Position numbers and translations under genes: made by a program. A stretch of DNA of 64,000 nt from Corinectria fuckeliana (taxonomy: Eukaryota > Ascomycota > Sordariomycetes > Hypocreales > Nectriaceae), in NCBI GenBank assembly GCA_019137255.1, contig WPDH01000087.1, forward strand, positions 124,001 through 188,000, read 5' to 3'. The notes below the pieces were generated by a model, which saw only the letters and a program-made list of their open reading frames with translations, made no database searches and had not been told where the DNA came from. Positions 11,442 to 23,565 of the stretch are shown here, in pieces; position 1 is the stretch's first letter, and the number at the start of each line of letters is the position of its first letter.

Positions 11442-14400
11442 ATGGCCTCATCGCCCCCGCGTCATAAACGCCGCAAGGCCTCGTGCAAGGAGTTCCAGTG
11501 CACCCACGAGGGCTGCGGCAGGACATATTCTCGGGCCGAGCACCTCCAGAGACACCAGTTGAACCGTGCGTTGAGTCCCTTGTTAATAGCTCGGCTATGC
11601 TGATGTCCTGCAGACTCGCCCAAGGAAATTTACTATTGCGACTACCCAGGGTGCTCGTTCTCCTTTGTGAGGAAGGATCTTTATGCTCGCCATAAACTGA
11701 GACATGAGCGTCAAATCCAACAGTACGGCAACGGCCGGTTGTCTCAACGCCCCAGCTCGTCTCAGCGGGAGTTCTCTAAGATACCTAGACATCGGCCACG
11801 GTACTCGTTTAGCGAAGACGGATCCGCCTGGAGCGACACCCAAGATGAAGCTAGAGATACTCCCGCCAAGGACAGAAGTCTCAGCAAGCATGATCTATCC
11901 CCAGGTGATGGCCCTGGTGAGACCGATGACCTAGGTCTCCAATCCGAGGTGATTAGAGACTCAGGTCAGCACGATGCCACTCGTGGCAATGACATAACCG
12001 ACACCCTCGGCCATTTCGGCGACCAGAAACAGTTTCGAAGCCGAGAGTCATCCCTATCGCCAGACAAACAGCCCATCGGGGCTGCCCAATTTCGGATAGA
12101 CCAGATTCAAGGCTCAGACATGCCCATGGGGATGCCGAGCCCCAGGATGACAACGAGATCGGAGCGCACCAGGAACCAATCCTTCATGATACAAGGCGGG
12201 CTCCCTGCCACCACTGCTGACCAGCTTCTTGAAGATCAACCGTTTGGTGTTTCCCCTTCCAGTACCGACGAATTTACCTCCTGGTTGTTCAATGGACAGG
12301 GCGGCGTCAGTTCTGGATACTCGTTTGTTCCCGGAAGTTCGTTGGGAGGAATAGGAGGATATTCCAACAATTTTGGTCAGCTGTGTCCCGAATATTCGAC
12401 CCAACCGAGCATGATGGGTGGCTCATTTATGGAACCAATGAACCTTTGGTTTCAATCAGAAACGATTCCAATGGCCACCACAATGGCAGATGTTGCGCAG
12501 ATGGGAAAGACGGGATTATCGGAGCATAAACGCCAATCCTTGCTTCAATACATGATTCAGCGATTCAACGAAATCGGCTCCCAAGGAACCAAGTCAGCCA
12601 CAGACATTAAAAACGAGATCTTTGGAAGTGACACCGACGCTGAAACCCACGTGCTGAGCCTGGTTAACGTGCAGAAATACCTCGACTCATATTGGGACAG
12701 CTTTCACGATCAACTACCTATCCTCCACAGGCCGACATTTGTACCGGAGACTGCTCACGACTTTCTCCTTCTTGCTGTACTAATCATGGGAGCGTCCATG
12801 CTTGAGAAGAAGAACGGACCTTCCGACATGACGGACAAAATTTCAAAGTTCACTACGTTCGTCTCCTGGAACCTCCGATGGCAGGTCTTCATGCACGCAG
12901 ATTCACACCCGCCGGCCAAGCTATGGGTTATCCAAACGCTCCTAATCCTCGAGGTGTACGAGAAATTGAACGCAACTCGCGTCCTTCATGAACGAGCACA
13001 CATATACTTCCCTACGACGCTCTCGCTCATGCGTCGTGGAAGTGCACTAACAGGAAAGCAATCGTCATACGCATCGCGAGTGCCAAGCCCCTTGCTGAGC
13101 CCAAAGATGGGTCAGCCCATCAGACATATTCAGGCATCAAGCCGACCGGAATTTGATCCGTCGTCGCCTGAGAAATGGTGGGATCATTGGATTGCTCAAG
13201 AGGCCACGCGACGGGCGGCGATTGCGGCATTCATCATCGATGCTACTCACGCTGCTTTGTTTGGTCATACGCCGACGCTAGTGATCCATGAAATCAAGCT
13301 CCCTCTGCCCTGTGACAATACACTTTGGTCATCGGACTCCCCATCTGAGATCGGCTGTGTTGAATCAAGCCTTTACGCCAATGGCGTTACCCCAATCACG
13401 TTCCTTGATGGGCTGCAGAGGACGCTCAACGGGCAAAAAGTGCGAACAAGTCCCTTTGGAAGAATCGCCTTGTTGGCTGCACTATTATCAGTGACCTGGC
13501 AAATGCATCAGAGGGACCTCGACCGATCCACTCTCGGGACTGACACGATCCCCGGAGTCCAAGAGAGATGGCGACCAAAGCTACTAAGAGCATTCGACTG
13601 GTGGAAAAAGGACTATGATGATGGCATCGCACATGTCAGACACGCTGCTTTTGACTGGCAGAGGCTAGGGCTAAGTAGCAGAGGTGGCAGTGATGACGGA
13701 GATGCCTTTCAAACTCTTGGGACCGTGCTCTATCACCTCGGTCACATCACAGTCTATATCGGCATGCCAGAGCTTTGCATCTTCGCAGGTGTGCCTCAAA
13801 TCCTTGGACGCACAGTGTCCTCGCTCGATTGGAGACGTACAGAGGCAAAGATCAAGGAATGGGTGGCATCCCCCGGTGCCATCGGCGGTGTGTACCACGC
13901 CCTCCAGCTGATTAAGCTCATTCTCCTGCAAGAAGAGCCACGACGCGACGTCCTAGGCGAAGCGAATGGGATGCCCGCAAACTTCAACCCGCCTCCTTAC
14001 CCCAAATATGATGCCGGAAATGACAATCTCCTGAACAGAGCATGGGCCTTGTATTACGCCTCCCTAGTGCTCTGGGCTTACGGGTTTGTGCAAGACGGAG
14101 ACATTGACCCGTTCCCCGAGAACCTACAGTACCCCTCTGATAACTCACCGGTGTCGCAAACGACTACGGAAACAACCATACAGCCATCTTGTACATCACT
14201 AGGCCAGGGCACACCGGCGAATGACGGCTCTCAACGGCCCTCCCTAAAACGAAATCCGTTATCGCTGGCTTCCGACTTCGAAAGCGTGAGGCGCGATCGC
14301 CACGAAGACCTCAAGACATATCTCCAAATCATGATTCCGCCAACGATAAACTCAATCAAAGCGTTCCATTTGCATCAAAATCAAGCAGGTGTCGTTGGAA

Positions 14401-14540
14401 ACCGCAACAAGATAATCGGGCTTCTCAGCGTCGTCGACGACGCGTTGTCGACGACGCGGTGGGAGCTTTTGTCCGAGGCGAGGCACAGGCTGAAGATGGC
14501 GGCGTCTATGATGAAGCACTCTGGAGAACCAAGGGATTGA
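11442..14540 (+). CDS. C2H2 zinc-finger regulator with fungal-specific transcription factor domain
   Basis: Exons 11442-11565 and 11614-14540 give 1016 residues. The 48-nt intron (gtgcgt...ctgcag) lies inside the first finger's last His codon. Both fingers are classic C-x4-C-x12-H-x3-H: CTHEGCGRTYSRAEHLQRH at about 20-42 and CDYPGCSFSFVRKDLYARH at about 51-73, each with conserved F/Y and L. A basic KRRK patch precedes them and can serve as a nuclear signal. A long polar low-complexity region (about 75-370) follows. From about residue 410 comes the fungal_trans-type domain, recognised from YLDSYWDSFHDQLPILHRPT followed by a hydrophobic helix. This C2H2 plus fungal_trans layout is a known Pezizomycotina class. 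Targets are not predictable. The gene is read the same way as the Zn2Cys6 gene 0.9 kb downstream. Confidence 0.92.
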
Positions 14541-15464
14541 GGTGTACTGGAGGGAAGGTTTGTATGATACGTAATGACCTCATCACTTTAACATTACTTG
14601 GATGAAGCGAAAGCGTTAGTGATGAATTTGTTGAGCAACTGAATCATGTGTGATAGTAAATCATGCCGAAAACGCATGTTTCTTTCGTTTTGCAAACGTA
14701 TATCCATTAGATTGTTAACAAGCTTCTTATCTAATAATGCGCACATGAGAGAACAAGAGCGAAGAAAATCTGGAACATGGATCTACTGACATGAATGGAT
14801 AATTTTATCAATTTGTCTTTCGGGCGACTTCGAAAGCAAGAGATGGCCATCGTCTAAGTGAACAGTCAGTGGAGCTGTGATAACGAAAGTCAAGCAGAAT
14901 CACCGATCTCTTCGCTTTGACGTGCGTGACTGACATGCTTGCTACGGGACTCCGACTTCGGACACCTCCGAGAACCGGTGCGCGCGTCCGAAGGTCCGGA
15001 GCTCGGCCGCCGCGGCCCGAACCTGCACAAAGCCGCGGCAAGCCATCGGAACTAGCACAATTCATGACAACTTCAAAAAAGCAGCGCACGTGATACGCCT
15101 ACGGTTAGTTGTGAGCCTAGCTCGGAAGTTTTCGCCGAGCACCCGCTTGACTCCGTCATCCTCGGGCTCGCTCCCGATATTTCCATTCTCAAGCGCCACC
15201 CGGGCTTTTTTTCTTCTGATTGCCCGTCCCTAGAGATATCGTGGAGACCCAGACAACAGTCCTCAAGAGCCAATTGCCCCCCCGAAACTATGGCGCCCGG
15301 ATTGGACCGAGTGCGATTGCCAAATTCAACGGCTGGGAGGAAGGATGTCCGCAAAGCATCCTCGGCGTGAGTGGAGTCCCTCTGCACAAATCATGTCTTT
15401 GCTCTCAAGCACAGGCTCTTACAGTGGCTTGGAAGAGCTCCTCTATCGACGGTAATGAGCTGAC
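14541..15464. other. intergenic between two regulator genes, with a GC-rich CGG cluster
   Basis: No gene is supported. The first 350 bases are A/T-rich and probably 3' untranslated. At about 14947-15042 there is a GC-rich island with many CGG/CCG triplets and a CCGCGG palindrome (see findings). Confidence 0.5.
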
Positions 15465-18149
15465 ATGGGTAGTTGTCTTACATGCCGCAAGAAAAAGGTT
15501 AGGTGCTCCGGAACTAGTCCCTGCCAGTACTGCGTCAAGCGCGGCTTGGACTGCATTATCCGTGGACAATGCCCGAAAAGGGTATTCCTAGCCAGGTGAG
15601 TACTTTCATGCCTGTCTCATGTTGGCTGTCTTCTAAGCTTAGTGAACCCCACAGTCGGGTCGAGGAACTTGAGAGTCGTCTGGCCCAGTACGAAAACTTG
15701 GACAAGAACTCAACACCAGCCGCCCAGACCCAGGGTATGTATCTACTCACAGTCCCTCGATGTATGCATCTGGACTAACAACAGGCAGAAGTAGTAGAGA
15801 CCACGCCTCAAGACAAGACCTCCACTGGAACTGTCCCGCCAACAGGGCGTCTCCCACAGCTCTCCCAACTGTCCCCACAAACAGATCCTGGACTGGGAAA
15901 GACACCACCTAGGTCACCTATCTTGCCCCGTCCTTCTCCCAGTTTCTCTGCACCTTCAGTCAGAAATGCTCCGGTCCAGACATCACCGGCTTCGAGTTCG
16001 TCCCCTTCATGCTGAAACATGTTGCATTTGCTGACTATCACAGCTATTCCTGTCGAAGCGTTCATGAGTTCCAGTCGCAACTTCTCTTCTCTGGTACAAG
16101 ACCTGCTGTCTCCACCTCAACAAGATGGCCAAAGCAATTCTGCAAGAACACCGGCATCTAGCCACCCTAAGGAAGCACTCAGCCATGCACCGATGCAAAT
16201 CCCCTACAAAGATTTTCCAAACCTGCCTTCGCACCAGGAAGCTCAGAGGCTCTTAGAGACAGCCATGTTCTACATCGGGCACACCCAGCATCATGTCGAT
16301 GCACGGGACTTCTCGGACCGTTTATGGTTCTTCTACGCCAACAAAGATGACCCAGCGCAACGCGGGTCCCCGTGGTGCCTTGAAATGATGCTCGTGATTG
16401 CGATTGGCACGCTCTTCGATGCGAATCCTGAAGGAAACGGCGAATTCTCAGGAATTGAGCTATTTGAATACGTGCACAAGAACGTTCCAACGCTCACTGC
16501 GATGCACTCCTACGGAAAGCTTGGAGTGGAGATTTTCGGCCTGTTTGCCATCTATCTTCAGAATGTTCACCGGAGGGAAGAGGCCTATCTTTATGTGAGT
16601 ACTCACTATGACTTGCCTTCAATCGGTTGCTGACTTGGGCTACCAGATAAGCACTGCATTGCGACTAGCCATCTCGCACAAGTACCATCAAGTTTCGGGG
16701 ACCAAACATTTGATGAAATCTGAAAAGGTCCATTTAAACCGCCTCTGGTGGACGGTTTACATGCAAGAAAGGTACAGTTTCTTGGTCTCGAAATTCCGAA
16801 TGCTAGCTCACTCGCATGTCTACCACAGACGTCTCGCGGCAGCAACAGGAAATCCATCCGGTATCAGGGACGGATCGATTGACGTGGAACTACCAACGAA
16901 CTCTCCCGGGTTTGCACCAGCGGGCCCTCTTTGCATTAATATCAAGATTGCTAGAGTCACTGGTCGAATATTATCTGGTGAGTGCTTTGGGGGTTTAACC
17001 TGGGCATTGGCTAAACTGGATGGTGTTAGTTCTTTACGGCCCAGAGCCCCATACTGAGGACACCTTTGTTCCAAACGTTCAGGAGATTGTGAAATCCCTC
17101 TACGACATTTCGCAGGAGATTCCCTCCGATTCGGCGAAGGACTTCCAGGGCATGGGTCGGGATCTGTGCTTGAGAACGACGGGGTCTCTGCATCTCATGC
17201 TTTATCAGGTATATATGACGCCCAGCCTGTCCAATTTTCCCCTTCACAGAGACATCTAACAAATTGAGCATAGGCTACCCTTCTGACTCTTCGACCCATC
17301 ATGTTGCACATGGCGAAGCTTGTCCTCCGTGGCGAGGGCCCCAGCAGCAGTAATATGCACACCTCACCACTGGGAAGGCTATCAAAAACCTGCGGCGAAG
17401 CGGCTAGAAGGCTGCTGAAAGTTGTTTGTTCACTTCGAAACCGAAACATACTTGGTATGATCCCATGGTGTGCCGGCTCCCACTTATGCTAACCCGCTGC
17501 AGCGATACACGGTTTCTTCGACTTTGACGCAGTTTGCTCTTCGTCATTCATTATGATATTGGTTGCAATCTTGGACTCCGTCTGTGAAGACGGTCAGAAG
17601 TTTAGTCCATCTCCCGGGCTTCCAGATGCTCTGGAGACTATGCAATACCTCGCCGACAACGGAAGCAATCATGCTCTTCAGAGGATAAAAGACCTAAAGG
17701 GAATATGCAAGCTCATGTCTCACAAAATCCAGTCCCTTCAGGCTATGAACACCTCTCCTAGCGCAGGCGACATCTTAGCCGGGAACATCCTTAACGGCCT
17801 TGGTTCAAATGGGGTGACGTCCACTCTCGGCAACCAGAGGAACTTGGATTCTGAATCCCGACTAGTCGGTATTGACAACTCGGCACAGGGTCAGCAACTA
17901 CGACCAGACGAGGCTGCAAACGAGGACCTACAGCTCGAACCGGACCTATGGGACAACTTTGCACACATTTGGATTCCTCCAACGGACGGTCGAGGCGAGA
18001 ACCTCTACCAGGATGTTTCCATGGCAGACGTCTCGCCGGATGAGTACTACAAGTGCTACTTCTCAATGTACAACAATGCGGACTGGAGTCTCACGGGAGA
18101 GGAAATGGGAGGCTTTGCTGAGCTGGGACGGCACATCCAGGATGTCTGA
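15465..18149 (+). CDS. Zn2Cys6 transcription regulator with fungal_trans domain, nine exons
   Basis: Exons 15465-15595, 15655-15734, 15789-15995, 16044-16594, 16647-16771, 16829-16977, 17030-17208, 17274-17454 and 17503-18149 join without a phase conflict to 749 residues. The start is ATG 15465, which opens directly on MGSCLTCRKKKVRCSG. The cluster C-x2-C-x6-C-x5-C-x2-C-x6-C spans residues 4-30. A coiled-coil-like linker follows (RVEELESRLAQYE, about 45-57), a common dimerisation element, then a Pro/Ser-rich stretch. The fungal_trans domain covers about residues 180-480: DRLWFFYANKDDP, then ALRLAISHKYHQ and RLWWTVYMQER, the hallmark block of the family. Exon 3 uses acceptor gcag at 15788 rather than acag four bases earlier, which would hit a stop. 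Exon 3 ends at the uncommon donor gttcgt. Confidence 0.93.
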
Positions 18150-18835
18150 GGGTGGCGCATTTTCTAAAAGAAAATGGTGCTAAACGCTGGCTTGGGAGTA
18201 TCCTCAACGATACAACTGCATCTATGTCATCTGAGTTGAATGTATACTCGATCTGGCTCGCAATATCTCTGTGTGTGTATGCAGCCCTATGGCGGTAAAA
18301 TTTGCTATACAGAAACTAAGTAAGAAAGAAACTCCACGGACGAGGGTAATTGCCTAAACTAAACAATTCTACAATACAAATCATCCTTACATCATTTTCA
18401 ATATCCCAAATCAAAAGATGAGCGACCGTGCTAAGAATACCCTGTCATTATTTCGTACTGACGTTGAAGGTAACCAACCATAGTACAGCAGCCGAGGGAT
18501 CACTAAGGTCCTCTTCAGAGGCGCCAACCGGAGCTGCCAGCGGCAACTAGGGGGGGCAACAGATGTATAGGCGTCAGAGGTGTCCTCAGCGAGTAGTGGT
18601 GCATTGGGATCCCGCATCGGCGCATATAGTCGATGAAATGGCGACCTGGGCCGCGGTCTCGATTGCCGCTGTTCTCGACCGGCGCCGGCGTGCCTCGAGG
18701 AAGATTCGCCAGCCTCACTTCATACATAGAACGCCCATACTGGTGAACCAAGTCCCGTGGTGTCATAGACAAGCCTGTTGTCTCTGCAGGAAATGAAAAT
18801 TCTACATGATAGTGTTATTCATTTTTGTTCTCGGA
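18150..18835. other. intergenic between convergent genes
   Basis: 3' ends of the Zn2Cys6 gene and of the metalloprotease gene. Nothing else is seen. Confidence 0.6.
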
Positions 18836-19522
18836 TTATAGGAAACTTTCTCTTGCAGGTGTCGACTTGTCACTTCCAACATCAAGGGTGACAATTCGGC
18901 GGATATAGCCAGGAGAAATATGCTTGAAGTTGCCACGTTCATTTCTCAAAACAGGAACGCCGGCTTGAAGAGACCCAAGAGGGTCACGGGGACCCTTGCA
19001 GAAATCGATAGCTCCTCGGAAGAGATTGGCCTCCCAGTATCGACCGGCTTCCTCAACTGACTCTCTCCCGAAGTCCTGATACGTAACACCGGGCGGGGTA
19101 TCTGGTTGCCCTGTGCTGGTAAGATAACCGGTAAAGAAGTGAACGACCTCGTGAGCTACCGCAACACCCGTCTGGAAGAGGAAGGTTTCCCAGCTCATCT
19201 TGCAGTGGCCGTAAGCGTCACCGTTGTTACGATTGCGGTGTTGCAGGGCGTGCCCTCCAACAGTAACCAAATTGTCGACAATCTGTCCTGAGACGTTAGC
19301 ACACACAAACAGCTATGGGAGATTTGGCCTACGGACGGACCGAATTCTACATACCATCTTGTTCAGGTGCATGACACCCGAATTCTTGGCGTTGTACCTC
19401 CTGATATCATTGCTCCAAGTGAACTTTTCCATTCTAGCCTCTCCATGGACAGTGTTCGTCAAGTATATGTCAGGGAGATATAGGTGAGACCGAGAGGCGC
19501 CATAATCAGTGATGTTCAGGCC
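18836..19522 (-). CDS. HExxH metalloprotease-like protein, 5' end missing or decayed
   Basis: Two exons are clear. One is about 19522-19355, coding a stretch with DYGASRSHLYLPDIYLTN and FTWSNDIRRYNAKNSGVMH. The other is 19282-18836. The intron has donor gtatgt, branch gctaac and acceptor gacag. The second exon has VAVAHEVVHFFTG, a zincin HExxH site, followed about 35 residues on by EEAGRYWE, which can supply the third zinc ligand and resembles a family of small secreted fungal zincins. About 204 residues are coded. No start codon with a signal peptide is found upstream. The same frame runs on as GPP-stop-RVGANNSE-stop before GLNIT. Those stops (TGA, TAG) could come from TGG and CAG, so the 5' part may be decayed. 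Alternatively another intron hides a distant first exon. I treat it as 5'-incomplete and possibly a pseudogene. Confidence 0.6.
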
Positions 19523-21736
19523 CTATTCGCTGTTATTGGCGCCGACCCGTCATGGTGGCCCGGTGTTGGTCGTCCTGAGGCAGCAAAATTGTGGCGGGGC
19601 ACATCACGGCGGCCTCAAGCGGCAACTTGCCTACCTAGACAACCAAACTCCCTGTTTTATCGGACATTTCAACTTGGCCATCGCCTGGCTTCTTGTCCAG
19701 TACCTACATCTCAGCATGGATGCTGTCCACCTTGACGCGCTGTCACGAGCAGTCTCGGCGGTTCTCGCAACGGATATAGCCGAGTCAACCTTCGCCGAGA
19801 TCATCGATGGGCTTCCCACGGTTGAGATCTATCTAGCTAACCTAGCAGTGGGTTGCGGGCCTTGGGTGCCACCGCCCTTCAACAGCTACCAGCAAATCCG
19901 CTCAGATTCTACTTTTATAGCAGCCGAATCTGCAGACAGTGATTTTACCAACGTGACTGGGGCTTTGGCGGCATCTTTCCAGGTAGCATGTTTATGCGTA
20001 GGTTCGAGCCGAGGACAACATGACATATCTTCCTCGTGACAACCCAAGCCGTCGGATGGGAGCGTAGCAGTGCCGCAACGTCGGCCAGGCCGCCCGGCTG
20101 CCGCTCAAAATAGGCAAGATGCGCTGGGATCTGTGAACCTCTAGATTACTAGGCTCGTCCCCCTCATAATGACCATGGGTGGTTCGATATGGCCGACCCC
20201 GTTTCTGCCAATACAAGCGTCTCCAGACTTCCACGGCTTCGGGGTAGAAGCTGAGGTGCGGAGAACCGAGGGAATGGCATATAGGCTAAATGTCGAGACA
20301 ATAGCCGCCTGCCAGCATTAAGCTGGGAAACACGAATGCATGCGTAATACCGTCTCTGCAAGAGCCGGGTGGCGTTTGGGTTCGCTGTTGGCCAGGAGCC
20401 GACATGTCAGCCCCTCTCGTAACGTAACTGCATCCTGGACGCCCATCAGTGCGTCACGCTTTCCTGGTTCTCGGGCTACGGGAGCACATGGAGTATTGTA
20501 AATATGGAGAGAGATATAGCGAGGCATCCACGTCGGCCTATTGAAGCGTCTCCCGACAGAGTGAGAACGACACCAGGAGCCCTAGTGCTTAGACAGTTTG
20601 GCGATCATCGACGTCTTACCACCAGCAGGATCAGACCCGATCTATTGTTGCGGTTCAATTGATGTCCCGGCAATACAATTCCCCACGGGGTGCTAACCGA
20701 TGTTGAACTAATCCTGAACTTCTGGACCATGATCTGCAGAGGGTCGGCCAAAGACGCGGGGGTGGTGGGTTCTCCCCACACGAGAGCTTCATGTATCCGC
20801 TCTCTGAACTGGTAGTGCTTGGCGACAGCCTAGCTTACAACGCTATGAAGCTTCAGAGGTATCGCCCTCTCAAGTAGCACACGGTATCGCGTGCAAGTAC
20901 CATGCGCATCGCTGTCGGCAGAGCTTTATAACGAAGCGTGATTCGAGTCCTTGGTCGCAACCGTCAGCCGATCTCGCCTGTGGTGGATTCAGCCCCTTAT
21001 TTTTGCAAGTGAGCCCCCGTGATGTGCCCCGGTGCTGGCCGGGCAAGGGCTTTTTGCACCTCGTCCAGGCTCTTGTCAGAGACTGCTGCAGAGGAGCTTC
21101 AGGCCTCCCCGTATTTAGCCAAAAACTCGCAGCTTCACGCTGCTTTTTATGTGACCACGATCGGGAGCACTGGAGGAAAATGGAGTCTTAGGCCGGGAGA
21201 GACGCGAACAGGACAACGCTATTTCTCCAGGATACCCCAGATTCTTCTCCACTTGCCGTAGTGAGCAAGCAGCAAGTCACACCCATTCATCTACTCCAAA
21301 GCCTTTCCGTGATGGATCATAGCCGGTCCACTCATCATGTGTGGGCACTAACCAACATCCTAGCCTCATCACCACCCTTGCCCAGATGTTCCACCAATAG
21401 CAGGTGTCATGCTCAATGGAATGGCCTTGCTGCGATGCTCAGAGCATCTTGTACGGCCCGACGTTCCTGACCCGGCTGCAGGCTCAACATGAGTGCCCGG
21501 TCTGAGTCTCCGTTGCAACGCTTCACCCCAAGGACCAATTGAACGAGGGCTGCATCGACATGAGAGAATCACGAGTGACAGATCCTGGCCGGGAGCGCGC
21601 CGAGTGGCGAGGTTATTAACCATTGGGGCTCGCCCGTTCTGAGAGGTTCTTTCCAATACAACGCTGCACACTTCGGCTTATAAGCTGGCGACTGCTTCGA
21701 CAACTGTGAAACTCGGTCCAATTGAGACCAAAGTTC
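19523..21736. other. gene-poor region
   Basis: 2.2 kb without a recognised gene. The longest open frame is on the plus strand at 19512-20039 (175 codons from ATG), antisense to the presumed 5' end of the protease. It has no recognised domain. A TATAAAA on the minus strand near 19918 could have served the protease gene. The last 200 bases are the promoter of the MFS gene. Confidence 0.5.
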
Positions 21737-23565
21737 ATGATGGCCACCGAAAAGCGAGGAGACGACATCCACGTCGAGACCTCCGACGGGGGGCTCAACC
21801 ACCTCCAGAACGTCGACCTTCACGACAAGGCCTTGGCGAACGGCGCCCTCGAGGCCACGGCGACGGAACACAGCCTCGGCGTCTTCCAGGCTTTCAAGAC
21901 GTACAAGCGTGCCGCGTTCTGGTCTATGCGTAAGTGAATCGTCTTCGCAGAGTGAGTGCTCTTCTTCGCAACGACTAACAGACAGGCTGTAGTCATCTCG
22001 ACAACGGTCGTCATGGAGGGATACGACGTTACCCTCCTGAGCTCCTTCTTCGGATACCCAAGCTTCCGGGAGAAGTACGGCGAGTGGCTTGACGACGAAA
22101 ACGGCTATCAGATCTCGGCGGACTGGCAGCAAAAGTTCAACTGCCTCGCGGCCCTGGCCAACATCATCGGCGCCATGTTCAACGGGTGGGCGACGGCGCG
22201 GTGGGGCCACCGGAAGGTGCTCATGCTCAGCCTGTTCTGGCTGGCCGTCTTCATCTTCGTCGTCTTCTTCGCCCCGTCGATCGAGGTCATGCTGGCCGGC
22301 CAGTTCCTCTGCAACATCCCCTGGGGCGTCTTCGCCACGACCGGCCCCGCCTACGCCGCCGAGGCGACCCCCCTGGCCATCCGGGGATACGTCACGGCCT
22401 ACATCAACCTGTGCTGGTGCATCGGGCAGTTCATCTCGGCCGGCGTGCTCAAGGGCCTCGTCGACAACGACACCAAGTGGAGCTACAAGGTGCCCTTTGC
22501 CGTCCAGTGGATATGGCCCATCCCGCTCTTCATCGGGGCCTGGCTCGCGCCGGAGTCCCCGTGGTTCCTCGTCCGCACGAACCGGCTCGACGCCGCCAAG
22601 AAGTCCCTCCAGCGCCTGTCGGAGCCGGAGCACGAGGTCGACATCGACGGGACCATTGCCATGATGGTCCATACCAACAAGCTCGAGATCCAGGAGCGCG
22701 AGGGCGTCACGTACTGGGATGCCTTCCGCGGCACCAACCGCCGCCGCACAGAGATTGCCTGCATGGGCTTCATGTCCCAGATCACCAACGGCGGGGCTCT
22801 CTGCTACAGCGGATCCTTCTTCTTCCAGCAGACCGGCATCAGTGCGAGCGCCGCATATGCCATCTCCCTTGGCGGCACCGGAATCGCCTTCCTCGGCGTC
22901 ATTGTCTCGTGGTTCTACATCTACAGATGGGGTCGCCGTACCATCTGGCTGGTGGGCTTCGGCAGCCTCGTTGCTATCCTGTGGACCATTGGTTTCCTGT
23001 CCCTACCGCATCAGACGAATGCCCTCGCCTGGGGACAGTCTCTGCTCTGTATTGTCTGGCTGGGCGCGTATTCCATGTCCGTCGGGCCCATCATCTACAC
23101 CCTCGTTGCCGAGATCGGCTCAACGCGACTCCGGACGCAGACTGTGGTGCTAGCACGTAGCTTCTACTACTTTGGCAACATCATCTGCGGTGGGCTCCTT
23201 CAGCCTAAGCTCATTTCTCCAGGAGCCTGGAATGCCAAGGGCAAGACGGTAAGTTGATCCGAAAGCTGTATTCCCGTCGAAGCTGTAGTACTGACCGTAT
23301 TGCACACAGGCCTTCTTCTGGGCTGGGCTGGCTACTCTGACATTTATCTGGGGTTACTTCCGCCTGTTCGAGACCAAGGACCGAACCTTTGGAGAGATGG
23401 ACTACATGGTAAGTCGCCGGGCCTCGAATTTATGTCGGAAGTCGTCGAAGCTAACCTAGACCCATTTAGTTCCAAAAGAACGTTTCTGCCCGGCAGTCAG
23501 CCAAGTACGTGATTAATGACGAAGAGATCTATGCCGCAGAGGAGAACGTCAAGGAGGAGAAGTAA
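21737..23565 (+). CDS. MFS sugar transporter, maltose/alpha-glucoside permease type
   Basis: Exons 21737-21929, 21993-23248, 23310-23408 and 23470-23565 give 547 residues. Twelve hydrophobic segments follow a hydrophilic N-terminus of about 60 residues. The family is shown by TTVVMEGYDVTLLSSFF in helix 1, typical of Mal-type permeases. Further marks are GWATARWGHRKVL (sugar porter G-x3-D/G-R-R/K loop 2-3), PESPWFLVR before the central loop, YRWGRRTIWLVG in loop 8-9 and FETKDRTFGEMDYMF at the end. It should act at the plasma membrane as a proton symporter for an alpha-glucoside; the exact sugar is unknown. Two closely spaced ATGs (21737, 21740) begin the frame. I use the first. Confidence 0.93.

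Noticed and set aside
21569..22672. 367-codon minus-strand ORF
   Set aside because: Shadow of the MFS sugar transporter. It is Asp/Glu/Arg/Gly-rich and has no family signs.
11442..23565. secondary-metabolite gene cluster around the two regulators and the transporter
   Set aside because: No polyketide synthase, NRPS, terpene cyclase, P450 or other tailoring gene lies among them. The transporter is of the sugar type.
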